Counted from the first letter of the stretch, positions 15,127 through 25,124 are shown. The stretch is DNA of 38,680 bases from Chloroflexota bacterium (GCA_016190925.1 JACPPQ010000084.1:1-38680); one strand, 5' to 3'. The notes: a model not told the origin generated them from the letters alone. Made by a program: numbers and translations.

Positions 15127-17475
15127 ATGAAGTCCCTGAATAATTTGACCCTGGGAAAGAAAATCACTTTCCTGACCGCTGTAGGGCTGCTGCTGGGTGT
15201 CGGCATCCTCAGTTTTCTGGGCATGCGCGCGGTGAACGATTCAACGGATACAATGCTTCGTGACCGCCAGACTACCGCCCGTATAGTGGCAGACTATCTG
15301 GATGAAACGCTGGGGCGTGCCCTTACGGAGTTGACCAGGACCGCCGGTATGCTGGATACCCGCCAGAATCCGGATGAAATCGATTTTCGGATACGGGTAT
15401 TGGAGGACCGCTATTCCCTTCTCTCGATTGAAACTCAGGGTGTCTATCTTCTCAATCGAGAGGGTCGGGTTGTTTGGAGCAAACCGACAGCTCCAGGAGA
15501 AACGTTTGGCGATGTCGTCTCCTATTCCACCATCATCCAGACTTTGCGAGAAAGCAAGACTACCGTCTCCGGCCTGGTTCCAGCGCCCAGGACGGGTACA
15601 CCGGTGGTGCTTCTTGCCAGTCCCGTCAGGGTAGGGGAAATGGGCGCGCTGGTGGTAGCCGTTTACCCTTCGGCGTCAAGCATCGGGGGCTTTGTCCGTC
15701 CAATAAGATTGGGCGAAACAGGCTATGTGGAGATTGTAGACCAGAATGGCACGGTGGTTGTCAGAACGGAGCCGGGGCCAAAGCTCGCTCCATTTGAGAA
15801 AAGCGACCACAGCGGCCGGTTTGTCGCATTGATAGAGGCGGGAGAGCCGACCCGCGGCCTGTGTCATACCTGTCATGAACCCGGTCAAAGGGTGATGAAC
15901 AAGGATGTGCTGGGTTTTGTCCCCCTTTCTCAGGCGCGCTGGGGAGTCGTTATCCGCCAGTCGGAAGATGAAGCGCTGGCTTCTATCGGCGATTTGCGCC
16001 GGGGCATTATACTCTTCGGTGTTGGACTGATTTCGGTTGCCCTTATCTTCGTGGCGGTAACTACGCGGGATGTCGTGGGTAGAATCAGGATGCTGACGCT
16101 GGCTTCCCGCAGGATGGCAGAGGGTGATATGGCCAGTCCCGTTGATGTAGCCCGTGGAGACGAGGTTGGCCTGCTGGCAAGCACTTTTGAGGATATGAGG
16201 ACCAAGCTCAGGGACTCCTACCTGGAGCTGGAGCAAAGGACTAAAGAGCTTTCTTCACTGCTTTCTCTTTCCGATATTCTCTCCGCTCTCAGAGACCTCT
16301 CCAATCAAGAGTCTATACTCGGCAAAGCGCTGGACAAGACACTGGAGATAATGAAGGAGGATATCGGCGGCATTCTCTTGCTTGACGAAGGTAAGCAGAC
16401 ATTGTGCTACGCAGCCCACCGAGGACTATTGCCGGAGGATACTCAGAGCGCATGCTATCATGTGGGTGAAGGCCTGGCTGGCAGGGTGGCTGAAACCGGG
16501 GAGGCCATCCTCGTCGGCGATGTCCTGAACGACCCCCGGCTGGTACCCTCCGACCGTACCCACGATGTTGACGGGCTTAAGGCGCTGGCAAATGTTCCTT
16601 TGCTCTCCAAGGACAAGGTGCTTGGCGTGCTAACTATCGGCAGTCGCGAGGTTCGCAGGTTCACCGGGGATGACGCCCGGCTGCTCGAGGTGATAGCCGG
16701 ACAGATAGCTACGGCTCTGGAAAACGCCCAGTTGCAGCAGGAAGTGCAGCACAAGGAAGAGATGCGCGGCGTTTTGCTGCGGGAGATTTTCTCTATCCAG
16801 GAAGAGGAGAGAAGGAGAATTGCCCGCGAGCTGCACGATGAGACCAGCCAGGTGCTCGCCAGCTTGAGCGCCAGCCTGGAGGCGGCTTCCAGCCTGCTGC
16901 CCGATGGCGTGCAAAAGACCAGGGCAATCCTGAAGAAGGCCCAGGCACTGTCAATCCATATCCTGGACGAGATACACAAGATAATCTATGAACTCCGTCC
17001 TACGTTACTTGACGACCTGGGTCTGGTTGCTGCCGCACGCTGGTTGGCTGATAATAACCTGGGTGAGGCCGGGATAAAGGCTACCTTCAAGATTGTAGGG
17101 CAGGAGAGGAGACTGCCGCCCCAACTGGAAGCAACCGTCTTTCGAGTTATCCAGGAAGCGGTGTATAATATTGCCAGGCATGCTCAAGCTACGAGCGCTA
17201 CTATAAGTCTGCAGTTCAGGAAAGACTCGTTAGGGGTCCGCGTTGAAGATAATGGAGTAGGCTTCGATGTTGAAAAGGTCATAAGCTCAGCCGATAGGCC
17301 GCGCGGGCTGGGCCTGTTAGGCATGAGGGAAAGGGTGGAGCTTATCAACGGGACTTTGAGAATTCTTTCGTATCCCGGCAGTGGTACCGAAATTGACATA
17401 GAGATTCCTTTGAATCCTGAGGAGGTATTAGATGGACAAGGAAAACAACAAGATAAAAGTATTGATGGTAGATGA
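15127..17475 (+). CDS. sensor histidine kinase with extracytoplasmic CXXCH heme c motif, HAMP, GAF, HisKA_3, HATPase
   Basis: Cache-like periplasmic region containing RGLCHTCHEPG (15862-15876); HAMP; GAF-like region; RRIARELHDETSQ; EDNGVGFD. Confidence 0.93.
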   Translation: MKSLNNLTLGKKITFLTAVGLLLGVGILSFLGMRAVNDSTDTMLRDRQTTARIVADYLDETLGRALTELTRTAGMLDTRQNPDEIDFRIRVLEDRYSLLSIETQGVYLLNREGRVVWSKPTAPGETFGDVVSYSTIIQTLRESKTTVSGLVPAPRTGTPVVLLASPVRVGEMGALVVAVYPSASSIGGFVRPIRLGETGYVEIVDQNGTVVVRTEPGPKLAPFEKSDHSGRFVALIEAGEPTRGLCHTCHEPGQRVMNKDVLGFVPLSQARWGVVIRQSEDEALASIGDLRRGIILFGVGLISVALIFVAVTTRDVVGRIRMLTLASRRMAEGDMASPVDVARGDEVGLLASTFEDMRTKLRDSYLELEQRTKELSSLLSLSDILSALRDLSNQESILGKALDKTLEIMKEDIGGILLLDEGKQTLCYAAHRGLLPEDTQSACYHVGEGLAGRVAETGEAILVGDVLNDPRLVPSDRTHDVDGLKALANVPLLSKDKVLGVLTIGSREVRRFTGDDARLLEVIAGQIATALENAQLQQEVQHKEEMRGVLLREIFSIQEEERRRIARELHDETSQVLASLSASLEAASSLLPDGVQKTRAILKKAQALSIHILDEIHKIIYELRPTLLDDLGLVAAARWLADNNLGEAGIKATFKIVGQERRLPPQLEATVFRVIQEAVYNIARHAQATSATISLQFRKDSLGVRVEDNGVGFDVEKVISSADRPRGLGLLGMRERVELINGTLRILSYPGSGTEIDIEIPLNPEEVLDGQGKQQDKSIDGR

Positions 17476-18091
17476 CCATGCAGTGTTGCGGGATGGCATC
17501 CGTGCTCTCCTGGATATGCATGATGACATCGAGATAGTAGGCGAGGCTTCGGAAGGACGGGAAGCCATTGAAAAGGCCGTTGCTCTGTCCCCTGATGTAG
17601 TCATCATGGATATAGCCATGCCGGGCATGGATGGCCTGGAGGCAACCCGCCGCATAGCCAAGAAAAACCCGAAGGTGAAGGTGCTGATTCTAACCCAGCA
17701 CGATAACCGGGAGTACATACTCTCCGCCATCAAGGCTGGGGTTGCTGGTTATGTGCCCAAAAGGGCAATGGGCTCGGAACTGGTATCTGCCATACGCGCC
17801 GTGCACAAGGGTGAATCCTTCCTCTATCCTTCTGCGGCTTCGGCGCTCATCGAGGTCTACCTGCGCCAGTCCGAGGACGAGCCTTATGACCGACTGACCG
17901 ATAGAGAGCGGGAAATCCTCAAGCTCATCGCCGAGGGACATACCAGCAGGGAGATAGCGGAGCGGCTTTTCATCAGCCTGAAGACCGTGCTGGGCCACAG
18001 GACGAAGATAATGGAGAAGCTGGATATCCATAACCGGACCGAGCTTATCAAATATGCCATGCGCAAGGGTCTGGTCACTATGGATACATAG
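17432..18091 (+). CDS. NarL/FixJ family response regulator
   Basis: KVLMVDDHAVLRDGIRALL...DVVIMDIAMPGMDG...LTDREREILKLIAEGHTSREIAERLFISLKTVLGHRTKIMEKL. Confidence 0.95.
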   Translation: MDKENNKIKVLMVDDHAVLRDGIRALLDMHDDIEIVGEASEGREAIEKAVALSPDVVIMDIAMPGMDGLEATRRIAKKNPKVKVLILTQHDNREYILSAIKAGVAGYVPKRAMGSELVSAIRAVHKGESFLYPSAASALIEVYLRQSEDEPYDRLTDREREILKLIAEGHTSREIAERLFISLKTVLGHRTKIMEKLDIHNRTELIKYAMRKGLVTMDT

Positions 18092-18160
18092 AATCTCCTT
18101 CCGAAAATAGCAATCAGTCCCACTCAATGTTATTCCACGCAGAGCCTGCTCCATGGCTTG

Positions 18161-18178
18161 TCCCGTATTAATACGGGA
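18161..18178. repeat. 18-bp perfect palindrome TCCCGTATTAATACGGGA
   Basis: seen directly about 70 bp downstream of the response regulator stop. Confidence 0.6.
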
Positions 18179-18212
18179 TTGATGTGGGGCTGAAATCCCC
18201 TCATATTGACAA

Positions 18213-18331
18213 AGGCTGTCCGAAAACAAGAAAATCGTTAGATTTGTCATTCCAGCGAAGGCTGGAATCCAGGTGAGGTGGGGAGAGATTCTTCGTCAAG
18301 AGCCTTCTCAAAACCATTTTCGGACGGCCTC
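18213..18331 (+). repeat. ~120-bp inverted-terminal element, copy A
   Basis: aggctgtccgaaaa...ttttcggacggcctc ends; interior tcattccagcgaaggctggaatcc; homologous to copy B in opposite orientation. Confidence 0.8.
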
Positions 18332-18628
18332 CCAGGGGCGGAGATAGTGAGTCCGGATTCTGGCCTCTTTGGGCTGAAGGCAGGCTGAAGCCTGCGCGGG
18401 ATGACATATTATTCGCATTGGCTATCATGAGGGCACAGAAAAACGGTGGCACTCGCCCCCTGGCGGACTGTGCATCTGCCCTGCACTAATCTGCCATCCT
18501 GGTTGCAACATGGAATTAGTAGCGGTGCTTCTATTCTCATAAAAAGCCCGCTTTCCCTCCCTTCTTTCCCACCTTTGTTCATAGTATAGAGACCCTCCTT
18601 TTCTCCGATAAATCGCACCCGAACAAAA

Positions 18629-18660
18629 ACAGGTACTATTTTTTCAAAATAGCAGGTATT
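18629..18660 (+). promoter_or_regulatory. putative regulator site (ACAGGTACTATTTTTTCAAAATAGCAGGTATT)
   Basis: shares AGGTACT...AAAA.AGCAGGTA.T with the 7338 site; CTATTTT ttc AAAATAG symmetry; upstream of the 66-aa ORF. Confidence 0.35.
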
Positions 18661-18823
18661 ATTTGCTCGTTACATGACAGAAATGCTGTTGTCCAGGGGA
18701 TATTGTTGGGCGGATAATTAAAGCAAGAGGTTGGGACAAGTGACCAGGGAGATGTCTTCGGGTCGATGGTTCCCGCCTCTATTTTTTAGAAGGGTTTTCA
18801 AAACACAGTAGAGGAGGTGCGCC

Positions 18824-19024
18824 ATGAGGGGTCTCAGAAATTGCCTGGTAGCACTGCTTTTTGGCATAAGCGCGCCGGCGCTAATCTGGGTGGGTGCGGG
18901 TGCTGCCCTGTACCAGAAACGAAAAGCGGCAAAGAAGGAATCCCCGGTATTCGCTTGCTCTATCGATGAGGATTGTCCGCCGGGATTCGTCTGCTTCAAA
19001 GGACGCTGCGTTCTTGCTGAATGA
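18824..19024 (+). CDS. small membrane-anchored cysteine-rich protein (66 aa)
   Basis: RBS gaggagg; TM LVALLFGISAPALIWVGAGAALY; C-terminal CSIDEDCPPGFVCFKGRCVLAE; followed by a strong terminator. Confidence 0.7.
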   Translation: MRGLRNCLVALLFGISAPALIWVGAGAALYQKRKAAKKESPVFACSIDEDCPPGFVCFKGRCVLAE

Positions 19025-19094
19025 TGGCTGATGGGGAATCCCGGGTCAGTATAGAAACGTAGCCATCCGGGGACAACTGACGATTATTAAGTGT

Positions 19095-19133
19095 AAGTGG
19101 CGACTGTGTGTGCGGTCGCCACTTTGTATTTTA
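19095..19133 (+). terminator. rho-independent-like terminator of the 66-aa gene
   Basis: AAGTGGCGAC tgtgtgtgcg GTCGCCACTT then tgtatttta. Confidence 0.75.
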
Positions 19134-19175
19134 CAAGGGTCAGCATTTATCTTTGGGGGTGGGGACAGCTAACAG

Positions 19176-19226
19176 TTACTAATCGTCTTAAAATAGAATG
19201 GTCTTACTATTTTTATGCCATGTGAG
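19176..19226. repeat. ~50-bp repeat also present at the end of the window
   Basis: ttactaatcgtcttaaaatagaatggtcttactatttttatgccatgtgag matches 38632-38680. Confidence 0.8.
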
Positions 19227-19233
19227 AAGTGTT

Positions 19234-19280
19234 CGTCTCCCTTTCGTAAAGGGAGAATGAGAGGGATTCTCAAATCCCCC
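19234..19280. repeat. repeat with CTCCCTTTcgtAAAGGGAG hairpin
   Basis: cgtctccctttcgtaaagggaga...gagagggatt...aatccc matches 20788-20831. Confidence 0.7.
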
Positions 19281-19398
19281 TTCAGTACCCCCTTTTTCAA
19301 AGGGGAAGACCTGCGTCCAGATTATTATGAGACTCTTAGTAACCGCAAATAGCTAAAGGCTAATTTTCAGGGGTGGTGTGGGGTCTGAAAGCTGATAG

Positions 19399-20688
19399 CT
19401 ACACCGCCTTGAGCGCATTTCCAATCGCTTCCACGGTGCGCTTGATGTCCTCGTCGCTGTGTGCCAGTGAGACAAAAGCGGCTTCGAACTGGGATGGCGG
19501 CCAGTACACCCCTTCGGCGAGCAGATGGGTGAAGAACCTGCTGAACAGCGCCGTGTCCGATTTCTTCGCTGAATCATAATCGGTTACCGGAGTGCCGGTG
19601 AAGAATGCGGTAAGCAGAGAGGCAATGCGGGAGGTGCGCAATCTGACGCCCGCCTCAGAAGCGACCTTTGCTATCCCATCCTCCAGCTTTGAGGTCTTCT
19701 CCTCCAGTTTGCTATAGACGCCGGGCTGACCGAGGACGTTGAGCGTTTCTATGCCCGCCGTCATCGCCAGCGGATTTCCCGAGAGCGTACCCGCCTGGTA
19801 AACCGGCCCGACCGGGGCCATCATCTCCATTAGTTTACGCCCGCCGCCGTAGGCGCCTACCGGCAGCCCTCCGCCGATGATTTTGCCCAGGCAGGTGAGG
19901 TCGGGGGTTACGTTGTAGAGGGACTGTGCCCCTCCGTATGCTACCCGGAATCCGGTGATGACCTCGTCGAAGATGAGGAGAGCGCCTGAGTCCCTGGTCA
20001 GTTGGCGCAGGCCGCCAAGAAAACCGTGTTCGGGCAATACCACACCCATGTTTGCCGCTACGGGTTCCACTATGACCGCAGCGATTTCTCCGGGGTAGCG
20101 CTCGAAGAGTTGCTTCACATCCCCGATATTATTATAAGGCGCAACGAGGGTATTCTGGGTGTAGCTTAACGGGACTCCCGGAGAGTCCGGTATGCCCAGA
20201 GTCGCCAGTCCTGAACCGCCTTTGGTTAGCAGGCCGTCTGAGTGGCCGTGATAGCCGCCGTCGAACTTGATAATCTTATCTCTCCTGGTGAATGCCCGCG
20301 CCAGGCGCAGCGCTGACATGGTGGCTTCCGTCCCGGAATTTACGAAACGCAGCATCTCCATCGAAGGGAAAGCCTTCGATATGAGCTTCGCCAGCCTAAC
20401 CTCCAGCTCTGTTGAAGCGCCGAAGCTCGTGCCCTGCTCCACAGCCTTCTTCAATGCCTTTACTACCTGCGGGTGGGAGTGCCCCAGTATCAGCGGTCCC
20501 CACGAGCAGACGTAATCGATGAACTCGTTGCCATCCTCATCGTGAATTTTTGAGCCTTTTCCTCTCACTATGAAAATCGGAGTCCCCCCCACTGCCTTGA
20601 AGGCGCGCACGGGGCTATCCACCCCACCGGGCAAGTACTGTTGTGCTTCTTCAAACAGCTTCTGCGAACGTTCCAGTTTCATTAGCAC
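19399..20688 (-). CDS. hemL: glutamate-1-semialdehyde 2,1-aminomutase
   Basis: [11 protein letters not shown], [16 protein letters not shown], [36 protein letters not shown]. Confidence 0.97.
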   Translation of the reverse strand: MLMKLERSQKLFEEAQQYLPGGVDSPVRAFKAVGGTPIFIVRGKGSKIHDEDGNEFIDYVCSWGPLILGHSHPQVVKALKKAVEQGTSFGASTELEVRLAKLISKAFPSMEMLRFVNSGTEATMSALRLARAFTRRDKIIKFDGGYHGHSDGLLTKGGSGLATLGIPDSPGVPLSYTQNTLVAPYNNIGDVKQLFERYPGEIAAVIVEPVAANMGVVLPEHGFLGGLRQLTRDSGALLIFDEVITGFRVAYGGAQSLYNVTPDLTCLGKIIGGGLPVGAYGGGRKLMEMMAPVGPVYQAGTLSGNPLAMTAGIETLNVLGQPGVYSKLEEKTSKLEDGIAKVASEAGVRLRTSRIASLLTAFFTGTPVTDYDSAKKSDTALFSRFFTHLLAEGVYWPPSQFEAAFVSLAHSDEDIKRTVEAIGNALKAV

Positions 20689-20787
20689 CTCACGATATCA
20701 AATCCTAAGCCCTGAGCACTAAATCCTAAACAATTTGTCATGCGCCTGAGGCGCACTCACGAACGATGAAAATAATCACAAAAGAAA

Positions 20788-20831
20788 CGTCTCCCTTTCG
20801 TAAAGGGAGATAGAGAGGGATTTTTAATCCC
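20788..20831. repeat. second copy of CTCCCTTTcgtAAAGGGAG repeat
   Basis: cgtctccctttcgtaaagggagatagagagggatttttaatccc. Confidence 0.7.
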
Positions 20832-20869
20832 ATTAAGTCAAACTAAGCGCCTTTATTTTCTGGTAATGG

Positions 20870-21472
20870 TTAAACTTTCAAAACATTGATTTTGTATCCA
20901 AGTTTGTTGAGCTTTGACTTAGCGCGGCGTTCCATTTCTTCGGTTGTAACTACATAAAACTTATCTCCCGGCATATCAGAGAGCTTCTTAAGGGTTGTTG
21001 ACATTTTACCATCAATGGCCCCTTTGGGATTAGGGGAGGTTGTAACCTCAGCCGAGACAATAACTTGGTTCATATTCATACCTTTCAGATCGGGTTCATC
21101 CTTGCCACCGGTTTGACGGGGATTCCAAAACCACTTAATTAATGTTGTCGGATAGAAGTTAGTCTGAAGCAATTTTACCGTTCTTAATATTAGTCCCTCG
21201 TGTGGTAGCTGGTTCATGTCCTCGGCCACTAAGTTTCGGAGACTTTCCAAGATTTCTAAACTCAAATAAAGATCCCTCGGTTCAACCTGACCAGCCTTTC
21301 GGATATGGGGAAAAACCTCTCTAAGTTGACCATGAAGCCTATTTTCTGCTAGCGCAATGTTACCGATTTCGTCCATTTGTGCGAACTCCTCCGTTACTCT
21401 ATTTGTAATAGTCCAGTTCCTGAAGTGTCCAACACTCGTCCAAGCTTTATCCCCGCAACCACTTCGCCACAT
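20870..21472 (-). CDS. uncharacterised protein inside the hem operon; possible nuclease-like fold at the C-terminus
   Basis: ORF of 200 aa whose 5' end overlaps hemB by 26 bp; alternative ATG at 21376 gives [14 protein letters not shown] (168 aa). C-terminal [11 protein letters not shown]...[31 protein letters not shown]. Confidence 0.6.
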   Translation of the reverse strand: MWRSGCGDKAWTSVGHFRNWTITNRVTEEFAQMDEIGNIALAENRLHGQLREVFPHIRKAGQVEPRDLYLSLEILESLRNLVAEDMNQLPHEGLILRTVKLLQTNFYPTTLIKWFWNPRQTGGKDEPDLKGMNMNQVIVSAEVTTSPNPKGAIDGKMSTTLKKLSDMPGDKFYVVTTEEMERRAKSKLNKLGYKINVLKV

Positions 21473-22424
21473 CTTTAGCGTGGTAGGTGATGATGATGTC
21501 CGCCCCGGCCCTCTTTATGGCCGTAAGAGACTCCATTACCACCCGCTGTTCCTCCAGCCAGCCTTTCTGCGCCGCTGCCTTGAGCATGGAGTATTCGCCG
21601 CTGACGTTGTACGCCGCCAGCGGATGGTTGAAGGTATCACGCACCTTGCGTATGACATCGAGGTAAGCCAGGGCGGGCTTGACCATAATGATGTCGGCTC
21701 CCTCGTTGATGTCCTGTTCTACCTCGCGCAGAGCCTCCCGCACATTCGGCGGGTCCATCTGGTAGGAGCGGCGGTCCCCGAACTGCGGCGTTGACTCCGC
21801 TGCCTCCCGGAAAGGCCCGTAGAACGCGGAAGCGTACTTGGCAGCATAGGACATTATGGGGATATTCGGGAATCCCTTTGCGTCCAGCGTCTCGCGGATG
21901 GCCTTCACCCTGCCGTCCATCATGTCTGAAGGGGCTACCATGTCAGCCCCGGCCTCTACATGGGACAGAGCCATCTTAGCCAGCAGGGGCAACGTCCGGT
22001 CATTATCGACATCGGTTCCGGCTATTACGCCGCAGTGCCCGTGGCTGGTGTACTCGCAAAGGCAGACATCGGTCACTACCAGGAGTTCGGGAACGGCCTT
22101 CTTTATGACGCGGATGGCCTGCTGGACGACCCCCTTCGGGGCGCAGGACGCCGAGCCGGTCTCATCCTTGCGCTCGGGAATGCCGAAAAGAATGACGGCC
22201 GGTATTTTGAGACGGGCGATTTCCTCAACCTCTTTGGATAACCTGTCCGGTGAGAAGTGGTGGATGCCCGGCATGGAGGAAATTCCCTTTTTTATGCCTT
22301 TGCCCTCGACCACGAACAGCGGGTAAATGAGCTGCTCCACCTGGACACGGGTCTCGCGGACAAGCGCCCTCATCGATTCCGTCTGCCGGAGCCGTCTCAG
22401 GCGCAGTTGAGGGAATTCCGCCAT
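21447..22424 (-). CDS. hemB: delta-aminolevulinic acid dehydratase (porphobilinogen synthase)
   Basis: RPRRLRQT-type start, [59 protein letters not shown]. Confidence 0.97.
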   Translation of the reverse strand: MAEFPQLRLRRLRQTESMRALVRETRVQVEQLIYPLFVVEGKGIKKGISSMPGIHHFSPDRLSKEVEEIARLKIPAVILFGIPERKDETGSASCAPKGVVQQAIRVIKKAVPELLVVTDVCLCEYTSHGHCGVIAGTDVDNDRTLPLLAKMALSHVEAGADMVAPSDMMDGRVKAIRETLDAKGFPNIPIMSYAAKYASAFYGPFREAAESTPQFGDRRSYQMDPPNVREALREVEQDINEGADIIMVKPALAYLDVIRKVRDTFNHPLAAYNVSGEYSMLKAAAQKGWLEEQRVVMESLTAIKRAGADIIITYHAKDVAKWLRG

Positions 22425-22450
22425 CTAAATCTCCTTTAATGAAAATTACC

Positions 22451-22570
22451 GAGGCTGTCTGAAAATTTATTTTGTTGAAGGTGGTGACGAAGAATTCGCC
22501 CTCACCCCACCTGGATTCCAGCCTTCGCTGGAATGACAAACCACTTGATTTTCTATTTTCGGACAGCCTC
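22451..22570 (-). repeat. ~120-bp inverted-terminal element, copy B
   Basis: gaggctgtctgaaaa...ttttcggacagcctc; reverse complement aligns to copy A along its length. Confidence 0.8.
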
Positions 22571-22587
22571 TAAATAATGTACAGGGT

Positions 22588-22696
22588 AAAGGGACGGAGT
22601 CCCTTGGCCGCACGCAGAGCTTGCCTGAGCCTGCCCTGAGCGAAGCCGAAGGGTACCTGATACGGGGGTCAATCCCCTGCAGTGCGGAATTGCTTT
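22588..22696 (-). repeat. 109-bp dispersed repeat, copy 1, overlapping the 3' end of cobA-hemD
   Basis: aaagggacggagtcccttggccgcacg...gcagtgcggaattgcttt; about nine mismatches by eye to 26482-26590. Confidence 0.88.
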
Positions 22697-24204
22697 ACGA
22701 AGTATCGCTCGATAGCTGCCACCAGGCCGGGTATAGTCTGCTCGGTGGCAAGTATATCTACCTTCAGTCCCGCCTTGACCGCCGTATCTGCCGTCTTGGG
22801 GCCGATGCAGGCGACCCTTGTGCCGTTCATCGCCGGTGGTTCTTTCCCGAACAATGCCATCAGGTTTGACACCGTCGAAGAGCTGGTAAATGTAATTATA
22901 TCGATTTCCCCGTTAATTAGCAGCTTCTTTGCCCTGGCAAGCGCATCGGCAGGGAGAACGGTGTGGTACGCGGCGATTTCGTGCACCTCGCCGCCGAGCT
23001 TGGTGATTCCGTCTACCAGTTCCCTGTCCGCGATATCGGCGCGCGGGAGCAGGAACCGTTGCCCGGCAATGTCACGCTTCTTGAGTCCAGCCACAAATCC
23101 CTCGCTGGTATAGATTTCGGGAACGTAATCTGCGGCTATCCCTTTGTTTTCGAGCGTCAGGGCGGTAGCAGAGCCGATAGCCCCGATTGTGACCTTGCTC
23201 AGGGCGCGGGCATCCAGCTTCAAGGCGTGAAGTCGCTGGAAGAATGCCTCGACTCCGTTGGTGCTGGTGAAGACCAGCCAATTATAGCTTTGAAGACCCA
23301 GAATTGCGTTGTCTATTTCTGAAGTGTCGGTCACCGGCTGTATGTCGATGGCCGGCAGTTCGACAGGCTGAGCGCCTCTTTCCGACAAAAGCCTGCTCAG
23401 CGAGCTTGCCTGCTGGCGCGACCTGGTGACCAGCACCCGCTTGCCGAAGAGAGGGCGGTTATCGAACCAGCGAAGCTGTTCCCTGAGTTTGACCACCTCT
23501 CCCACCACGACCACCGAGGGCGGCCCCAGCTTGCTATTCTTTACTTTGCTCACTATGTCCTTAAGTGTTCCGGTCACTGTTCTCTGTGACGACCTTGTAC
23601 CGTCCTTGATGACGGCCACTGGTGTCCCGGGTGTTCTCCCGTGCTCGATAAGTTTGGCTACGATTTCGGGCAGGTTCTGCATCCCCATGAGGAAGACCAG
23701 GGTATCCACTGCCGTGGCTAACTTTTCCCAGTTGATGCTGGTGTCCGGCTTGGTGGGGTCTTCATGGCCGGTGACTACGGCAAAAGACGATGCCAGATGA
23801 CGGTGGGTGACGGGGATTCCGGCATAGGCCGGGACTGCCACCGCCGAGGTTATTCCGGGGACAACCTCGAAGGGGATGCCTTCGGTTTTCAGCGCTTCCG
23901 CTTCCTCCCCACCCCGCCCCAGCACGAACGGGTCGCCCCCCTTGAGGCGCACCACGGTCTTGCCCTCTTTCCCCTTTTCCACCAGCAGCCGGTTTATCTC
24001 ATCCTGCTCTTTCGCGTGTTTTGCCCCGGTCTTGCCGACATAGAGTCTTTCCGCCTGCGGGGTCGCCGCGTTTAGAAGTTGCTCATCGAGCAGGTGGTCG
24101 TAGACCACAACGTCGGCTATTGCCAGGCACTCGAGTCCCTTCTTCGAAATAAGGCCGGGGTCGCCGGGCCCGGCTCCGACCAGGTAAACCTTGCCTGTTT
24201 TCAT
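22669..24204 (-). CDS. cobA-hemD: fused uroporphyrinogen-III C-methyltransferase / uroporphyrinogen-III synthase
   Basis: GKVYLVGAGPGDPGLISKKGLECL...VVRLKGGDPFVLGRGGEEAEAL (SUMT) followed by RVLVTRSRQQASSLSRLL...ITFTSSSTVSNL...ACIGPKTADTAVKAGL (HemD). Confidence 0.95.
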   Translation of the reverse strand: MKTGKVYLVGAGPGDPGLISKKGLECLAIADVVVYDHLLDEQLLNAATPQAERLYVGKTGAKHAKEQDEINRLLVEKGKEGKTVVRLKGGDPFVLGRGGEEAEALKTEGIPFEVVPGITSAVAVPAYAGIPVTHRHLASSFAVVTGHEDPTKPDTSINWEKLATAVDTLVFLMGMQNLPEIVAKLIEHGRTPGTPVAVIKDGTRSSQRTVTGTLKDIVSKVKNSKLGPPSVVVVGEVVKLREQLRWFDNRPLFGKRVLVTRSRQQASSLSRLLSERGAQPVELPAIDIQPVTDTSEIDNAILGLQSYNWLVFTSTNGVEAFFQRLHALKLDARALSKVTIGAIGSATALTLENKGIAADYVPEIYTSEGFVAGLKKRDIAGQRFLLPRADIADRELVDGITKLGGEVHEIAAYHTVLPADALARAKKLLINGEIDIITFTSSSTVSNLMALFGKEPPAMNGTRVACIGPKTADTAVKAGLKVDILATEQTIPGLVAAIERYFVKQFRTAGD

Positions 24205-25124
24205 CTTTTTCTAGCCTCGGCTATGAACTCGGAAGCGCCCTTTGCCAGCATCTTTTCCGCCAGCCGGTTGCCCAGCTCCTCGGGAAAAGCAGCGTCACCT
24301 TCTTCAATATTGCGCATCACCTTTTTGCCTGTTGGGTCGGCTACCATTCCTTCGAGTCTCAGGGTGGAGCCGTTCACCGTTCCCAGTGCGCCGATAGGTG
24401 CGCGACAGCCGCCTCCCAGGGTCAGGAGGAAAGCGCGCTCCGCTAATACGCTTTTCCATGTGGGAAGGTGGTTCAGCGGGGAAACAACCTCCGTCACCTT
24501 GCTATCATTCAGCCGTCCTTCTATTACCAGCGCTGCCTGCCCCACTGCCGGCAGGAAGTGCTCCAGGGGCAAATATTGGGTTATTTTATCATTCCAGCCC
24601 AGGCGGTGCATTGCCGCTGCTGCCAGCATCACGCCATCGAACTCGCCGGAAGCTACTTTACGGATGCGGGTATCGACATTTCCTCTGATACTGCATGCTT
24701 GCAGGTCCGGGCGGTAATGGGCCAGTTGTGCCGAGCGCCGCAGGCTGTCTGTACCTATCCTTGAACCTGTGGCAAGCTGGTCGAGATTGCCCCCACGGGA
24801 TATCAGGACATCTCGCGGGTCTTGTCTTTCCAGTGATGCCATCAGGCAAAGTCCCGGCGAAATCTCGGTGGGCACGTCTTTCAGGCTATGCACCGCTATG
24901 TCAATCCTGCCATCCAGCAGGGCTTCCTCAAGTTCCTTGACGAAGATACCGATGCTTCCGACCTGCTCCAGCGGAATGCTGCGGTTGCGGTCGCCTTCAG
25001 TCACGATTTTCTTGATAGTTACATCGAGGCTGGGATGAACCGCTCTGAGCTCGACTGCCACTGTCTCGGACTGGACCAGGGCCAGTCTGCTTCCCCGGGA
25101 ACCAACGATAATATTTTCTTTCAT
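24201..25124 (-). CDS. hemC: porphobilinogen deaminase (hydroxymethylbilane synthase)
   Basis: MKENIIVGSRGSRLALVQSETV, IAVHSLKDVPTE, GGGCRAPIGALG. ORF track extends to 25202; ATG at 25124 overlaps the hemA stop. Confidence 0.96.
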   Translation of the reverse strand: MKENIIVGSRGSRLALVQSETVAVELRAVHPSLDVTIKKIVTEGDRNRSIPLEQVGSIGIFVKELEEALLDGRIDIAVHSLKDVPTEISPGLCLMASLERQDPRDVLISRGGNLDQLATGSRIGTDSLRRSAQLAHYRPDLQACSIRGNVDTRIRKVASGEFDGVMLAAAAMHRLGWNDKITQYLPLEHFLPAVGQAALVIEGRLNDSKVTEVVSPLNHLPTWKSVLAERAFLLTLGGGCRAPIGALGTVNGSTLRLEGMVADPTGKKVMRNIEEGDAAFPEELGNRLAEKMLAKGASEFIAEARKR

